A stretch of 6,425 bases of DNA, from the NCBI GenBank assembly GCA_011524785.1, contig WTJQ01000369.1, forward strand, positions 1-6,425. Reading direction: 5' to 3'. The notes beneath the pieces are model-generated. The model saw only the letters and a program-made list of their open reading frames with translations, made no database searches and was not told the origin of the DNA. Of the stretch, positions 1 through 5,660 are shown piece by piece; position 1 is the stretch's first letter; every line of letters begins with the position of its first letter. The stretch is from Planctomycetota bacterium. GTDB lineage: Bacteria; Planctomycetota; UBA1135; GCA-002686595. The translations under genes were made by a program, and so were the position numbers.

Positions 1-1146
1 GTCCAGCAGGTCGCCCACCGACATCGTGTCCGGGTCGACGAGGACCTCGTGGCTCTCCACCGCGCCGGTGGCCGGGTCGGTGACGTGGACGAAGAGGCTG
101 CCGTCGGTGACCTCGAAGGGCAGGCCGGCGTCGCTCAGCTTCTCATCGAGCACCGCGCCGTCGCCGTCCGCGTCGGCCAGGGTGACCCAACCGGTGAGGC
201 GCTCGAACCCGCCGCCCAGGGGCGCGCCGGTCGAGTGGGCGCGGTTGATCTCGAGCACGAGGTTGCGCGCGAGGTCGTCGACGCGCGCCTCCAGCTCGGG
301 GAGGTACTCCTGCACGAAGGTCATCAGGCCTCCGATCTCGCCGCCGGTCACGTCGACCGCCTGCGTGGTGTTACCGACGAAGAGCTCCAGGTCCCCCGCG
401 TCGTTGCGCTCGGCGCGCATGGTCGCGGCGAGGTCGTGGCCAGCCAGCAGGTGGCCCCCGACGGTCACGCTGAGGGAGCCGTTGGACTGCTCCACCGACT
501 GGACGTCGACGAGCTCCGCCAGCTGCCCGAGGACCAGCTCGCGGCGGTCACGGAGGTCGTTGGCGGCGCCGCCGCCGGCCTCGACCTGGGCGATCTCCTG
601 GTTGAGACCCACCATCTCCTGGGCGAGGGCGTTGACCTCGCCGAGCAGGAACTCGACGCGGTTCTCGCTGTCGCGCCCCAGGGTCGCCACCGAGTCGGCG
701 GTCTGGTGGAACTGGGCGGTGAGGTGCTGGGCCGACTGGACCATCCCGTTGCGCCGCACCTGGTCGACCGGATCGGTGGACAGGTTGGCCGCGCTCAGGA
801 AGAACTCGTCGATCTGATCGCCGAGGTCGTGGCCGGTCGGGTTGAAGAGTGACTCGACCCCGCGCAGGGAGCCGAGGGAGGCCTCGAGGGCCTTGGACAC
901 CGCCGTCTGGCTGACGATCCGGCGGCTGAGGATGCCGTCCGAGGCGCGCTCCACGCCGGAGGCGAGGACGCCGTTGCCGAGCACGCCGCCGCCGGCCTGC
1001 AGGTGGAGGCGCGAGGCCCCGAGCTGCAGTCGCTGGCGCGAGTACCCGGGGGTGTTCGCGTTGGACATGTTGTGCCCGAGGACCTCGAGGGCCCGCTGGG
1101 ACGAGAGCATGCCGCTGAGGCCGATGTTGAGTCCGAGTCCAGCCAT
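1..1146 (-). CDS. flgK: FlgK, flagellar hook-filament junction protein 1 (3' end cut off by window)
   Basis: FlgK is the first of two adaptor proteins (with FlgL) joining the hook to the filament; it is exported through the flagellar type III channel. The frame is open from the ATG at 1146 to the window edge, giving the first 382 residues. The N-terminus MAGLGLNIGLSGMLSSQRAL followed by NMSNANTPGYSRQ (residues 26-38) is the rod/hook/HAP-family D0 signature in its FlgK form (NTPGYSRQ rather than the rod form TPGFK). Heptad-like helices follow at about 83-200, and NDLRDRRELVLGQLAELVDV (about 196-215) with VEQSNGSLSVTVGG is the FlgK D1 pattern. Residues about 290-382 (NLVLEINRAHSTG, then a beta-rich stretch) belong to the variable outer domain, which carries an acidic DADGDG loop at 325-330. 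The start is supported by GAGG eight bases upstream. It begins three bases after the flgN stop. The C-terminal D0 helix lies outside the window. Confidence 0.95.
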   Translation of the reverse strand, partial: MAGLGLNIGLSGMLSSQRALEVLGHNMSNANTPGYSRQRLQLGASRLHLQAGGGVLGNGVLASGVERASDGILSRRIVSQTAVSKALEASLGSLRGVESLFNPTGHDLGDQIDEFFLSAANLSTDPVDQVRRNGMVQSAQHLTAQFHQTADSVATLGRDSENRVEFLLGEVNALAQEMVGLNQEIAQVEAGGGAANDLRDRRELVLGQLAELVDVQSVEQSNGSLSVTVGGHLLAGHDLAATMRAERNDAGDLELFVGNTTQAVDVTGGEIGGLMTFVQEYLPELEARVDDLARNLVLEINRAHSTGAPLGGGFERLTGWVTLADADGDGAVLDEKLSDAGLPFEVTDGSLFVHVTDPATGAVESHEVLVDPDTMSVGDLLD

Positions 1147-1149
1147 GGT

Positions 1150-1623
1150 TCACACCTCGGCGTCCACGAGGACGCCTCCACCGACCGCGTCGCGCTCGGT
1201 GCGATCTCCGAGGAGGGCGGCGAGGACGTCCCCCGTCACCCGACGGTGCGCTGCGATCAGCGCGCCGTTGCGCCGCGCGCGCTGCAGGACGCGGGCGCAC
1301 ACGGCCCGCAGCTCCTGGCGCTGCTCGGCGAGCTCCCAGCCCTCGTCCCCCAGGCGCTCCACGAGCGCGCCGAGGGTCGCGATGCCGGGGGCGATGCCCT
1401 GGTCGTCGGCCAGGCCGCGCACGAGGCGCTCGCGCCGAGCCTGACGCTGCTCGGCCGCGCGGAAGGCGCGCTCGATGGCGCCGTTCAGGTCCTCGAGCCC
1501 GGACGCGTCCCGGCTCGAGAGGGCCTGCTCCTGACGCTCGAGCAGCTGCTCGAGGTCGGCCTGCTGGGCCAGCTCGTCACGCAGGTCCGCGGCGAGGTGC
1601 TGGAGGAGGGCAGCGCGCTGCAT
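1150..1623 (-). CDS. flgN: FlgN-like flagellar export chaperone
   Basis: FlgN is a small cytosolic chaperone that binds the C-termini of the junction proteins FlgK and FlgL and delivers them to the export ATPase complex. The 157-residue product has no signal peptide or membrane segment and is strongly helical: Leu/Gln/Glu/Arg-rich coiled-coil stretches at about 5-70 (ADLRDELAQQADLEQLLERQ) and 83-140. The C-terminal LIAAHRRVTGDVLAALLG (about 122-138) resembles the end of FlgN family proteins, which are usually about 140-160 residues. Sequence conservation in this family is weak, so the call rests on size, helical pattern, that C-terminal segment and position directly before flgK. The start at 1623 overlaps the flgJ stop as TGATG and has a strong GGAGGAG eight bases upstream. 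The stop is three bases before flgK. No flgM (anti-sigma) gene is present between flgJ and this gene. Confidence 0.85.
   Translation of the reverse strand: MQRAALLQHLAADLRDELAQQADLEQLLERQEQALSSRDASGLEDLNGAIERAFRAAEQRQARRERLVRGLADDQGIAPGIATLGALVERLGDEGWELAEQRQELRAVCARVLQRARRNGALIAAHRRVTGDVLAALLGDRTERDAVGGGVLVDAEV
1155..1158 (-). promoter_or_regulatory. Shine-Dalgarno site of flgK
   Basis: GAGG on the minus strand lies eight bases before the flgK ATG (1146), inside the last codons of flgN. It fixes the flgK start and allows flgK to be translated independently of flgN. Confidence 0.6.
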
Positions 1624-1979
1624 CAGGACTGCTCCTCCCCACCGGCCACCTGCGAACCGCTGGCCGCCGCGCCTTCCTGACTCCCCAGGGCGACGCGCAG
1701 CCGCCCGGCCAGGCCGAGCACGCCGGAGTCGGCGAGCTCGTTGCCCAGGTGCTCGTCGAACCAGGCGCTGTAGGTGTCGGCCCCGGGGCCGTCCCCGAAG
1801 ACGCCGGAGGTCAGGCCGCTGCGCAGCTCCTTCACGAGCATCTGCGCGAACAGACGCTCCATCTCCTGGGCGGCGAACTCACGGTCGTCCCCCCCGAGCG
1901 CCGCGAGGCGCTGGAGCTGGGCCTGGCCCTGAGCGGCCTGGGCGCGCGCGGCGCCCCCGATCGGCGAGGAGGCGTCCAT
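1623..1979 (-). CDS. flgJ: FlgJ-type rod-binding (rod cap) protein, single domain
   Basis: The N-terminal half of FlgJ acts as the rod cap that scaffolds rod polymerisation in the periplasm. This 118-residue protein consists only of that domain. The rod-binding core runs from about residue 35 (FAAQEMERLFAQMLVKELRS) through DTYSAWFDEHLGNELADSG (68-86) to VLGLAGRLR, matching the family pattern of a Phe/Met-rich helix, then a D/N-x-Y-x-x-x-x-D-x-x-L-x-x-x-L-A-x-S-G-G/V-x-G-L-A helix. The C-terminal tail is Ala/Gly/Ser-rich and probably disordered. The peptidoglycan hydrolase domain that makes enteric FlgJ about 313 residues is absent, so another enzyme must open the wall. ATG 1979 overlaps the flgI stop as TGATG and has GAGG five bases upstream. 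An in-frame GTG one codon earlier (1982) would leave only two bases to that site and is less likely. Confidence 0.88.
   Translation of the reverse strand: MDASSPIGGAARAQAAQGQAQLQRLAALGGDDREFAAQEMERLFAQMLVKELRSGLTSGVFGDGPGADTYSAWFDEHLGNELADSGVLGLAGRLRVALGSQEGAAASGSQVAGGEEQS
1632..1638 (-). promoter_or_regulatory. Strong Shine-Dalgarno site of flgN
   Basis: GGAGGAG on the minus strand, eight bases before the flgN ATG, is the strongest ribosome site in the window. It lies within the last codons of flgJ (the EEQ of GGEEQS), so those codons serve both roles. Confidence 0.7.
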
Positions 1980-3223
1980 CACATCCTCACCAGCTCGGCA
2001 ACCAGGAGCCCGCCCTCCTCGAGGGCGGTGATGATGGCGATCAGGTCCCGCGGCGTGGCACCGAGCGAGTTCAGCACGGTGACCACGTCGTTCAGGGTCA
2101 CGGCCTGCGGGACGAGCCGCAGGGGCTCGTTGCCCTCGGTCACCTCGAGGTCGGTTCGGTCCACCGGGACGGTCTCGCCGCCCGAGAGCGGGCCGGGCTG
2201 GCTGACCTCCTTGGTCTCGGCGATCTCCACGACGAGGCTGCCATGCGCGACACCTCCCGGCAGGAGCCGGACGTCGCCGCCCACCACGATCACGCCGGTG
2301 CGCTCGTTGATCACGACGCGCGGCACGTTCTCGGCCTCGACCTCGAGGGCGAGCAGGCTGTTCAGGTAGTGCGCGTGCTGCGACTCCGGCAGGTCCCCAG
2401 GCACGGCCACCTGGATCGACTTGCCGTCGCCGGTCATGCGCGCGGCGCCGGGAAGGAGGCCGTTGATGGCGTCCGTGGCGCGCACCAGGTTCCCGAGGTG
2501 ATCCTTGCCGGGACGGGCGTCCAGGTTGATGAAGCCGCGGTCGTCGACGAGCTGGGTCGGGACCGAGCGCACGATGCGGCCGCCGTTGCTCAGCGTCCCG
2601 GCGGTGTTGTGGTTCTTGGTCGTCGAGGCGGCCTCGCCGCCGACCGTGAAGCCGCCCACCGTCACCGGCCCGGAGGCCGTCGCGTAGACGAGGTCGTCGG
2701 CGCCGAAGAGCTCGGTGAACATCAGGTTGCCGCCCAGGAGGCTCTTGGCGTCCTGGTAGGCGCTGACGCGCACGTTGATGGGCTGTCCGGTCTTGATGCC
2801 GGCAGGGAGGGAGGCCTCGACCCGCACCACGGCGAGGTTCTTGGAGGTCAGCGCCCCCTCCTCGACGTTGAGGCCGCGCGCCAGCAGCAGGTTGCGCAGC
2901 ATCTGACGCGAGAGGGCGCTCGAGTCGCCGGTCCCGGCCAGGCCGTCCACCAGGCCGAGGCCCCAGATGTGGTTGTCCTGCTGGCCACGAACGCCGACCA
3001 GGTTCCTGATGGGCGCGGCGACGCGGCTGGTGTTGCCACCCTTGAGGCCCTCCGCACCGCGCGGGGCACGGACGTAGGAGGCGCGGCTGCGGCGCAGGGG
3101 CTGCGCGGGGCTCTGGACGCTCCCGGTCGGGACGAGCACCGGAGTGCCGTCCTGCGGAGTGCCCTGAGTGGGACCGGCGGACACGGCCGCGAGGGCCGCG
3201 AGGATGAGGCTGGGAAGGGTCAT
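1979..3223 (-). CDS. flgI: FlgI, flagellar P-ring protein
   Basis: FlgI forms the P ring, the bushing around the rod in the peptidoglycan layer, after Sec export and with help from FlgA. The 414-residue product has a hydrophobic N-terminus (LPSLILAALAAVSAG, likely cleaved near residue 16) with no Lys/Arg before the hydrophobic core. A Pro/Arg/Gly-rich, probably disordered stretch follows at about 18-68. The conserved protein starts near residue 71 with PIRNLVGVRGQQDNHIWGLG, then LVDGLAGTGDSS, LPAGIKTGQPINVRVS, DAKSLLGGNLMFTELFGAD, VINERTGVIVVGGDVRL (about 295-320), and the C-terminal pattern VSQPGPLSGGETV and VTLNDVVTVLNSLGATPRDL ending in EGGLLVAELVRM. It is full-length; the excess over the enteric protein (about 365) is mostly the N-terminal stretch. 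It contains no cysteine. The start has no Shine-Dalgarno sequence and lies four bases after the flgH stop, so coupled translation is likely. Confidence 0.97.
   Translation of the reverse strand: MTLPSLILAALAAVSAGPTQGTPQDGTPVLVPTGSVQSPAQPLRRSRASYVRAPRGAEGLKGGNTSRVAAPIRNLVGVRGQQDNHIWGLGLVDGLAGTGDSSALSRQMLRNLLLARGLNVEEGALTSKNLAVVRVEASLPAGIKTGQPINVRVSAYQDAKSLLGGNLMFTELFGADDLVYATASGPVTVGGFTVGGEAASTTKNHNTAGTLSNGGRIVRSVPTQLVDDRGFINLDARPGKDHLGNLVRATDAINGLLPGAARMTGDGKSIQVAVPGDLPESQHAHYLNSLLALEVEAENVPRVVINERTGVIVVGGDVRLLPGGVAHGSLVVEIAETKEVSQPGPLSGGETVPVDRTDLEVTEGNEPLRLVPQAVTLNDVVTVLNSLGATPRDLIAIITALEEGGLLVAELVRM
1985..1988 (-). promoter_or_regulatory. Shine-Dalgarno site of flgJ
   Basis: GAGG on the minus strand, five bases before ATG 1979, lies in the last codons of flgI. 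Its spacing favours the ATG over the GTG at 1982 as the flgJ start. Confidence 0.45.
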
Positions 3224-3227
3224 GGGA

Positions 3228-3851
3228 TCAGAAGGGCCAGATCCAGTCGATGGCGTCGTGGAGCCAGCCGCTGAGGCCGGTGCGGTTGGTGGTCTTGGTC
3301 AGGGGCCCGGAGCCCGTGTAGCGCACGCGCGCATCGGCCACCGACTCGCTCATGACGGTGTTGTCCCGGCGCACGTCGAAGCGCCGCACGATGCCGGTGA
3401 ACTCGAGGACCTTGAGCTCGTTGTCGATGCGCAGCTCGCGGCGCCCCTGGATGACCAGGTTCCCGCCGGGCAGCACGTCGGTGACGATCGCGGTGAGGCG
3501 CGCTTGGAAGCGGCCCTTCTTCTCGTAGTTGGCGTTGCCGGTGAAGTTGTCCTGCTTGGCCGATCCGACGCCGGGGAGCGTGGCGCCGAACGCGCTCGGA
3601 GCGACGTTGAAGTTGGTCAGCGCGAAGTCGAGCTGGTTCGTCTTGCGCAGGTCGGAGCGCTCCTCGTTCTTGATGTCCTGGATCTCGCTGACCAGGACGG
3701 TGACGAGGTCGCCGCGGCGACGCGCGGTCTTGTCGGCCAGCGTCATGACGGGCCCGCGACGGGCGTCGTAGATCGAGCCCGGGTTGGACTGCGCGGCCGC
3801 CTCGGCGCACAGGGGCGCGAGGCTGAGGAGGGCGATGAGTGCGGTCTTCAT
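3228..3851 (-). CDS. flgH: FlgH, flagellar L-ring protein, apparently non-lipidated
   Basis: FlgH forms the L ring that lets the rod and hook pass the outer membrane. The 207-residue product matches the family in RRGDLVTVLVSE (46-56), the Asn/Phe-rich middle with NFTGNANYEKKGRFQARLTA (102-121), IVTDVLPGGNLVIQGRRELRIDNE (122-145), LEFTGIVRRFDVRRDNTVMSESVADARVRYTGSG (149-182), and the C-terminal GWLHDAIDWIWPF, typical of L-ring proteins. The N-terminus MKTALIALLSLAPLCAEAAA is a Sec signal, but its only Cys (15) sits in LAPLC, which does not fit a lipobox; cleavage after Ala20 by signal peptidase I looks more likely. Enteric FlgH is a lipoprotein. ATG 3851 is chosen because it begins this signal; the open frame further upstream reads a Ser/Pro-rich shadow of flgA. 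No Shine-Dalgarno sequence precedes it. Confidence 0.96.
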   Translation of the reverse strand: MKTALIALLSLAPLCAEAAAQSNPGSIYDARRGPVMTLADKTARRRGDLVTVLVSEIQDIKNEERSDLRKTNQLDFALTNFNVAPSAFGATLPGVGSAKQDNFTGNANYEKKGRFQARLTAIVTDVLPGGNLVIQGRRELRIDNELKVLEFTGIVRRFDVRRDNTVMSESVADARVRYTGSGPLTKTTNRTGLSGWLHDAIDWIWPF

Positions 3852-3885
3852 GGGATTCGGGGGTGCTGAGCGTTCTTGCCGGACC
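3852..3885 (-). other. flgA-flgH spacer (34 bases) without ribosome site
   Basis: Read on the minus strand, the spacer is C-rich (AACGCTCAGCACCCCCGAAT before CCCATG) and has no purine-rich ribosome site, no clear inverted repeat and no recognisable promoter. AACGCTC also occurs in the flgF-flgG spacer just before another start that lacks a Shine-Dalgarno sequence. Confidence 0.5.
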
Positions 3886-4812
3886 TCAGGGCTGGACGAT
3901 GCGGACGAGGTCCGCGCGGACGACGGTGGCGCGAACGGTGCGCGTTCCGTCGGCGAGGGAGACCTCGAGGCGCTCGCCGATGGAGGCGGAGCCGAGGGCA
4001 ACGCCGGTCCACCGCGCGGTGATCGAGCCCTTGACCAGCTCGACGGTCACCTGGGCGCCGCGCTCGACTGCGGTCGGACGCTGGACGTCCTCGGCCGCGA
4101 CGATCGAGCCGGTCACCAGGTCACGCAGCGCGACGGCGCCGTCGAGGGCCGTGGCCCGCAGACCGCGGGACGAGGCCTCGGTGGTCGCGCCGAGGCGAAC
4201 TCGCTCGCGGCGCAGGTCCTGGGAGCTCAGGGTCTCCCCGCGCTGGACGTCGCGCTTGAGGACGAGGCGCTCGGCCCAGAGGCCGATCTCCCAGCGCGTC
4301 CAGACGGTCCGCCAGGGCATGCCGTCCACGCGCAGCTCGATCGGCACCTGCACCGGGCCGGAGGCGTGCAGGGCGAGGTCCAGGCGCGCCACGACCTCCA
4401 GGGTCCGCTCGGGGACCGGGATCGAGATGGGCGCGATCTTCTCGAGCAGGGCGAGCTCCAGCTCGCGCTCGCCGGCACGCTCCTCGAGCAGCTCGCGGGC
4501 GGCGGCCTCGATGCGGGCCGCGGGGACGATCTGCACCTCGGGCGCGAGCTTGCAGCGCGCGGCCCCGGTGATGGTCACGTCGACGCCGGCCAGCGCGGTG
4601 CGGACGCGGCGCGCGACCTGGGCCGCGTGGAGGGTTCGCTCGTAGCCGGGTGCCGGGGCCCAGCCGAGGCTGATGTCCTCGGCGAGCGCGACGAGCGCCG
4701 GATCGCCATTGAGCTGGGCGACCTCGACGAGCTCGACCTCGCTGCCCTTGACCGAGGCGGCGTCGGGCAGGGTGACGGTCAGGCCGCCGATGAGCAGGGC
4801 TGCGGCGAACAT
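3886..4812 (-). CDS. flgA: FlgA, P-ring assembly chaperone with SAF domain
   Basis: FlgA is a periplasmic chaperone needed for FlgI to assemble into the P ring. The product is 308 residues, longer than the enteric protein (about 219) because of an extra N-terminal half. A hydrophobic signal (MFAAALLIGGLTVTLP) lacks positive charge at its start. VKGSEVELVEVAQLNGD (21-37) resembles the 'sequence motif before the SAF region' seen in long FlgA proteins. The C-terminal SAF-type domain spans about 183-245, with LVLKRDVQRGETLSSQDLR and ALRDLVTGSIVAAEDVQRP. The closing beta domain is RGAQVTVELVKGSITARWTG (251-270), ALGSASIGERLEVSLADG and RATVVRADLVRIV. The start overlaps the flgG stop as TGATG, with AGGTGG seven bases upstream. 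Its position between rod and ring genes fits its role with FlgI, two genes downstream. Confidence 0.93.
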   Translation of the reverse strand: MFAAALLIGGLTVTLPDAASVKGSEVELVEVAQLNGDPALVALAEDISLGWAPAPGYERTLHAAQVARRVRTALAGVDVTITGAARCKLAPEVQIVPAARIEAAARELLEERAGERELELALLEKIAPISIPVPERTLEVVARLDLALHASGPVQVPIELRVDGMPWRTVWTRWEIGLWAERLVLKRDVQRGETLSSQDLRRERVRLGATTEASSRGLRATALDGAVALRDLVTGSIVAAEDVQRPTAVERGAQVTVELVKGSITARWTGVALGSASIGERLEVSLADGTRTVRATVVRADLVRIVQP

Positions 4813-5597
4813 CAGCGCACCACCTGCGAAGCGGTCTGCATCATCTCGTCCGCGACCGAGACGGCGCGGCTGTTCATCTCGTAGCTGCGCTGCGCCTTGA
4901 TCATCGCGACGAGCTGCTCGATCGTGGAGACGTTCGAGCCCTCGAGGGCGCGATCGACCAGGAGGCCGGCGCGAGCGGTGCCCGGGTTCCCGAGGACCGC
5001 GGCGCCCGAGGCCGCCGTCTGCGAGTAGAGGCTCTGGCCCTCGGCGCGCAGGCCGTGGGCGTTCGGGAAGGTGACGATCTGGAGGATCGGCCCGTCCTGC
5101 AGCTGGCCCTGCTCGTCGGCGAAGGTGATCTCCCCGGTCGGGGCGACCGCGAACTCGGTCACGCCCTGGGGGAAGGTGATGGCCGGGACGATGCGGTAGC
5201 CCTCGGGCGTGACGAGCTGGCCGTTGCCGTCGATGCGCAGCGCGCCCTTGCGCGTGAACATCTGCTGGCCGTTGGGCAGCTCGACCTGGAAGAAGCCGTC
5301 GCCCTCGATCGCCACGTCGCCGGAGCGCCCGGTGAGCTCGATCGCCCCCTGAGCGAGCGAGACGCGGGAGCCGGCCACGTCGACGCCGGAGCCGATCTGC
5401 AGGCCCGTGGTGTCCATCTGGCCGTTGCCGGAGCCGGTGCCCGGCTCGCGGAGGGTCTGGTAGAAGAGCGCCCGGAAGTCGAGGTCGGAGCCCTTGAAGC
5501 CGTGGGTCGACGCGTTCGCCAGGTTGTTGGCGATGGTGTCGACCAGCAGCTGCTGGGCCTGCATGCCGGAGGCGGCGGTGTTGAGGGAGCGGTTCAT
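4812..5597 (-). CDS. flgG: FlgG, distal rod protein
   Basis: FlgG builds the distal rod, the drive shaft inside the P and L rings. The 261-residue product is the usual length (about 260). Domain order is complete: N-terminal D0 helix MNRSLNTAASGMQAQQLLVD with the rod signature NNLANASTHGFKGS (24-37); FRALFYQTLREPGTGSGNGQ (41-60), the rod-specific loop typical of FlgG; GLQIGSGVDVAGS; the FlgG/hook pattern LTGRSGDVAIEGDGFFQVELPNG (88-110) and FTRKGALRIDGNGQLVTPEGY (114-134); and the C-terminal D0 helix ALEGSNVSTIEQLVAMIKAQRSYEMNSRAVSVADEMMQTASQVV. The start ATG 5597 is the expected MNRSL/MIRSL type start, although no Shine-Dalgarno sequence precedes it. It lies 64 bases after flgF and overlaps flgA by one base. 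Confidence 0.98.
   Translation of the reverse strand: MNRSLNTAASGMQAQQLLVDTIANNLANASTHGFKGSDLDFRALFYQTLREPGTGSGNGQMDTTGLQIGSGVDVAGSRVSLAQGAIELTGRSGDVAIEGDGFFQVELPNGQQMFTRKGALRIDGNGQLVTPEGYRIVPAITFPQGVTEFAVAPTGEITFADEQGQLQDGPILQIVTFPNAHGLRAEGQSLYSQTAASGAAVLGNPGTARAGLLVDRALEGSNVSTIEQLVAMIKAQRSYEMNSRAVSVADEMMQTASQVVR
4820..4825 (-). promoter_or_regulatory. Shine-Dalgarno site of flgA
   Basis: AGGTGG on the minus strand, seven bases before the flgA ATG (4812), lies in the last codons of flgG (SQVVR). It supports the ATG as the start and allows fresh initiation in addition to coupling through the TGATG overlap. Confidence 0.5.
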
Positions 5598-5660
5598 GGC
5601 TTGGGAGCGTTGGGGCTCGGGTTCGGGGCGTTCGGAGGAGCTGGGTCGCTAGCGCTCGGC
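5598..5660 (-). other. flgF-flgG spacer (63 bases), C-rich with short repeats
   Basis: This is the longest intergenic stretch in the window. On the minus strand it opens with CGCTAGCG, a perfect 8-base palindrome at 5647-5654, then becomes C-rich with near-repeats of CCGAACGCC, CCGAACCCG and CCCCAACGC (about 5605-5635) before the flgG ATG. There is no purine-rich ribosome site. No -24/-12 or -35/-10 pattern was recognised, and no stem followed by a T run, so no terminator is called. Confidence 0.5.

Noticed and set aside
26..852. Two long plus-strand open frames (263 and 267 codons) opposite flgK
   Set aside because: Both lie antisense to a clear FlgK frame, have Ser/Arg/Pro- or Val/Gly/Glu-rich composition typical of GC-rich shadow frames, and show no recognisable domain or ribosome site.
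548..1444. Other frames across flgK and flgN (548-1300 minus, 795-1181 minus, 842-1444 plus, 1003-1680 plus)
   Set aside because: All overlap the real genes in wrong frames and have low-complexity Arg/Pro/Ala or Val/Glu/Gly composition without domains.
3852..4001. A start for flgH at 4001, adding about 50 residues
   Set aside because: The added stretch is Ser/Pro-rich, overlaps the conserved C-terminus of FlgA, and would bury the signal peptide.
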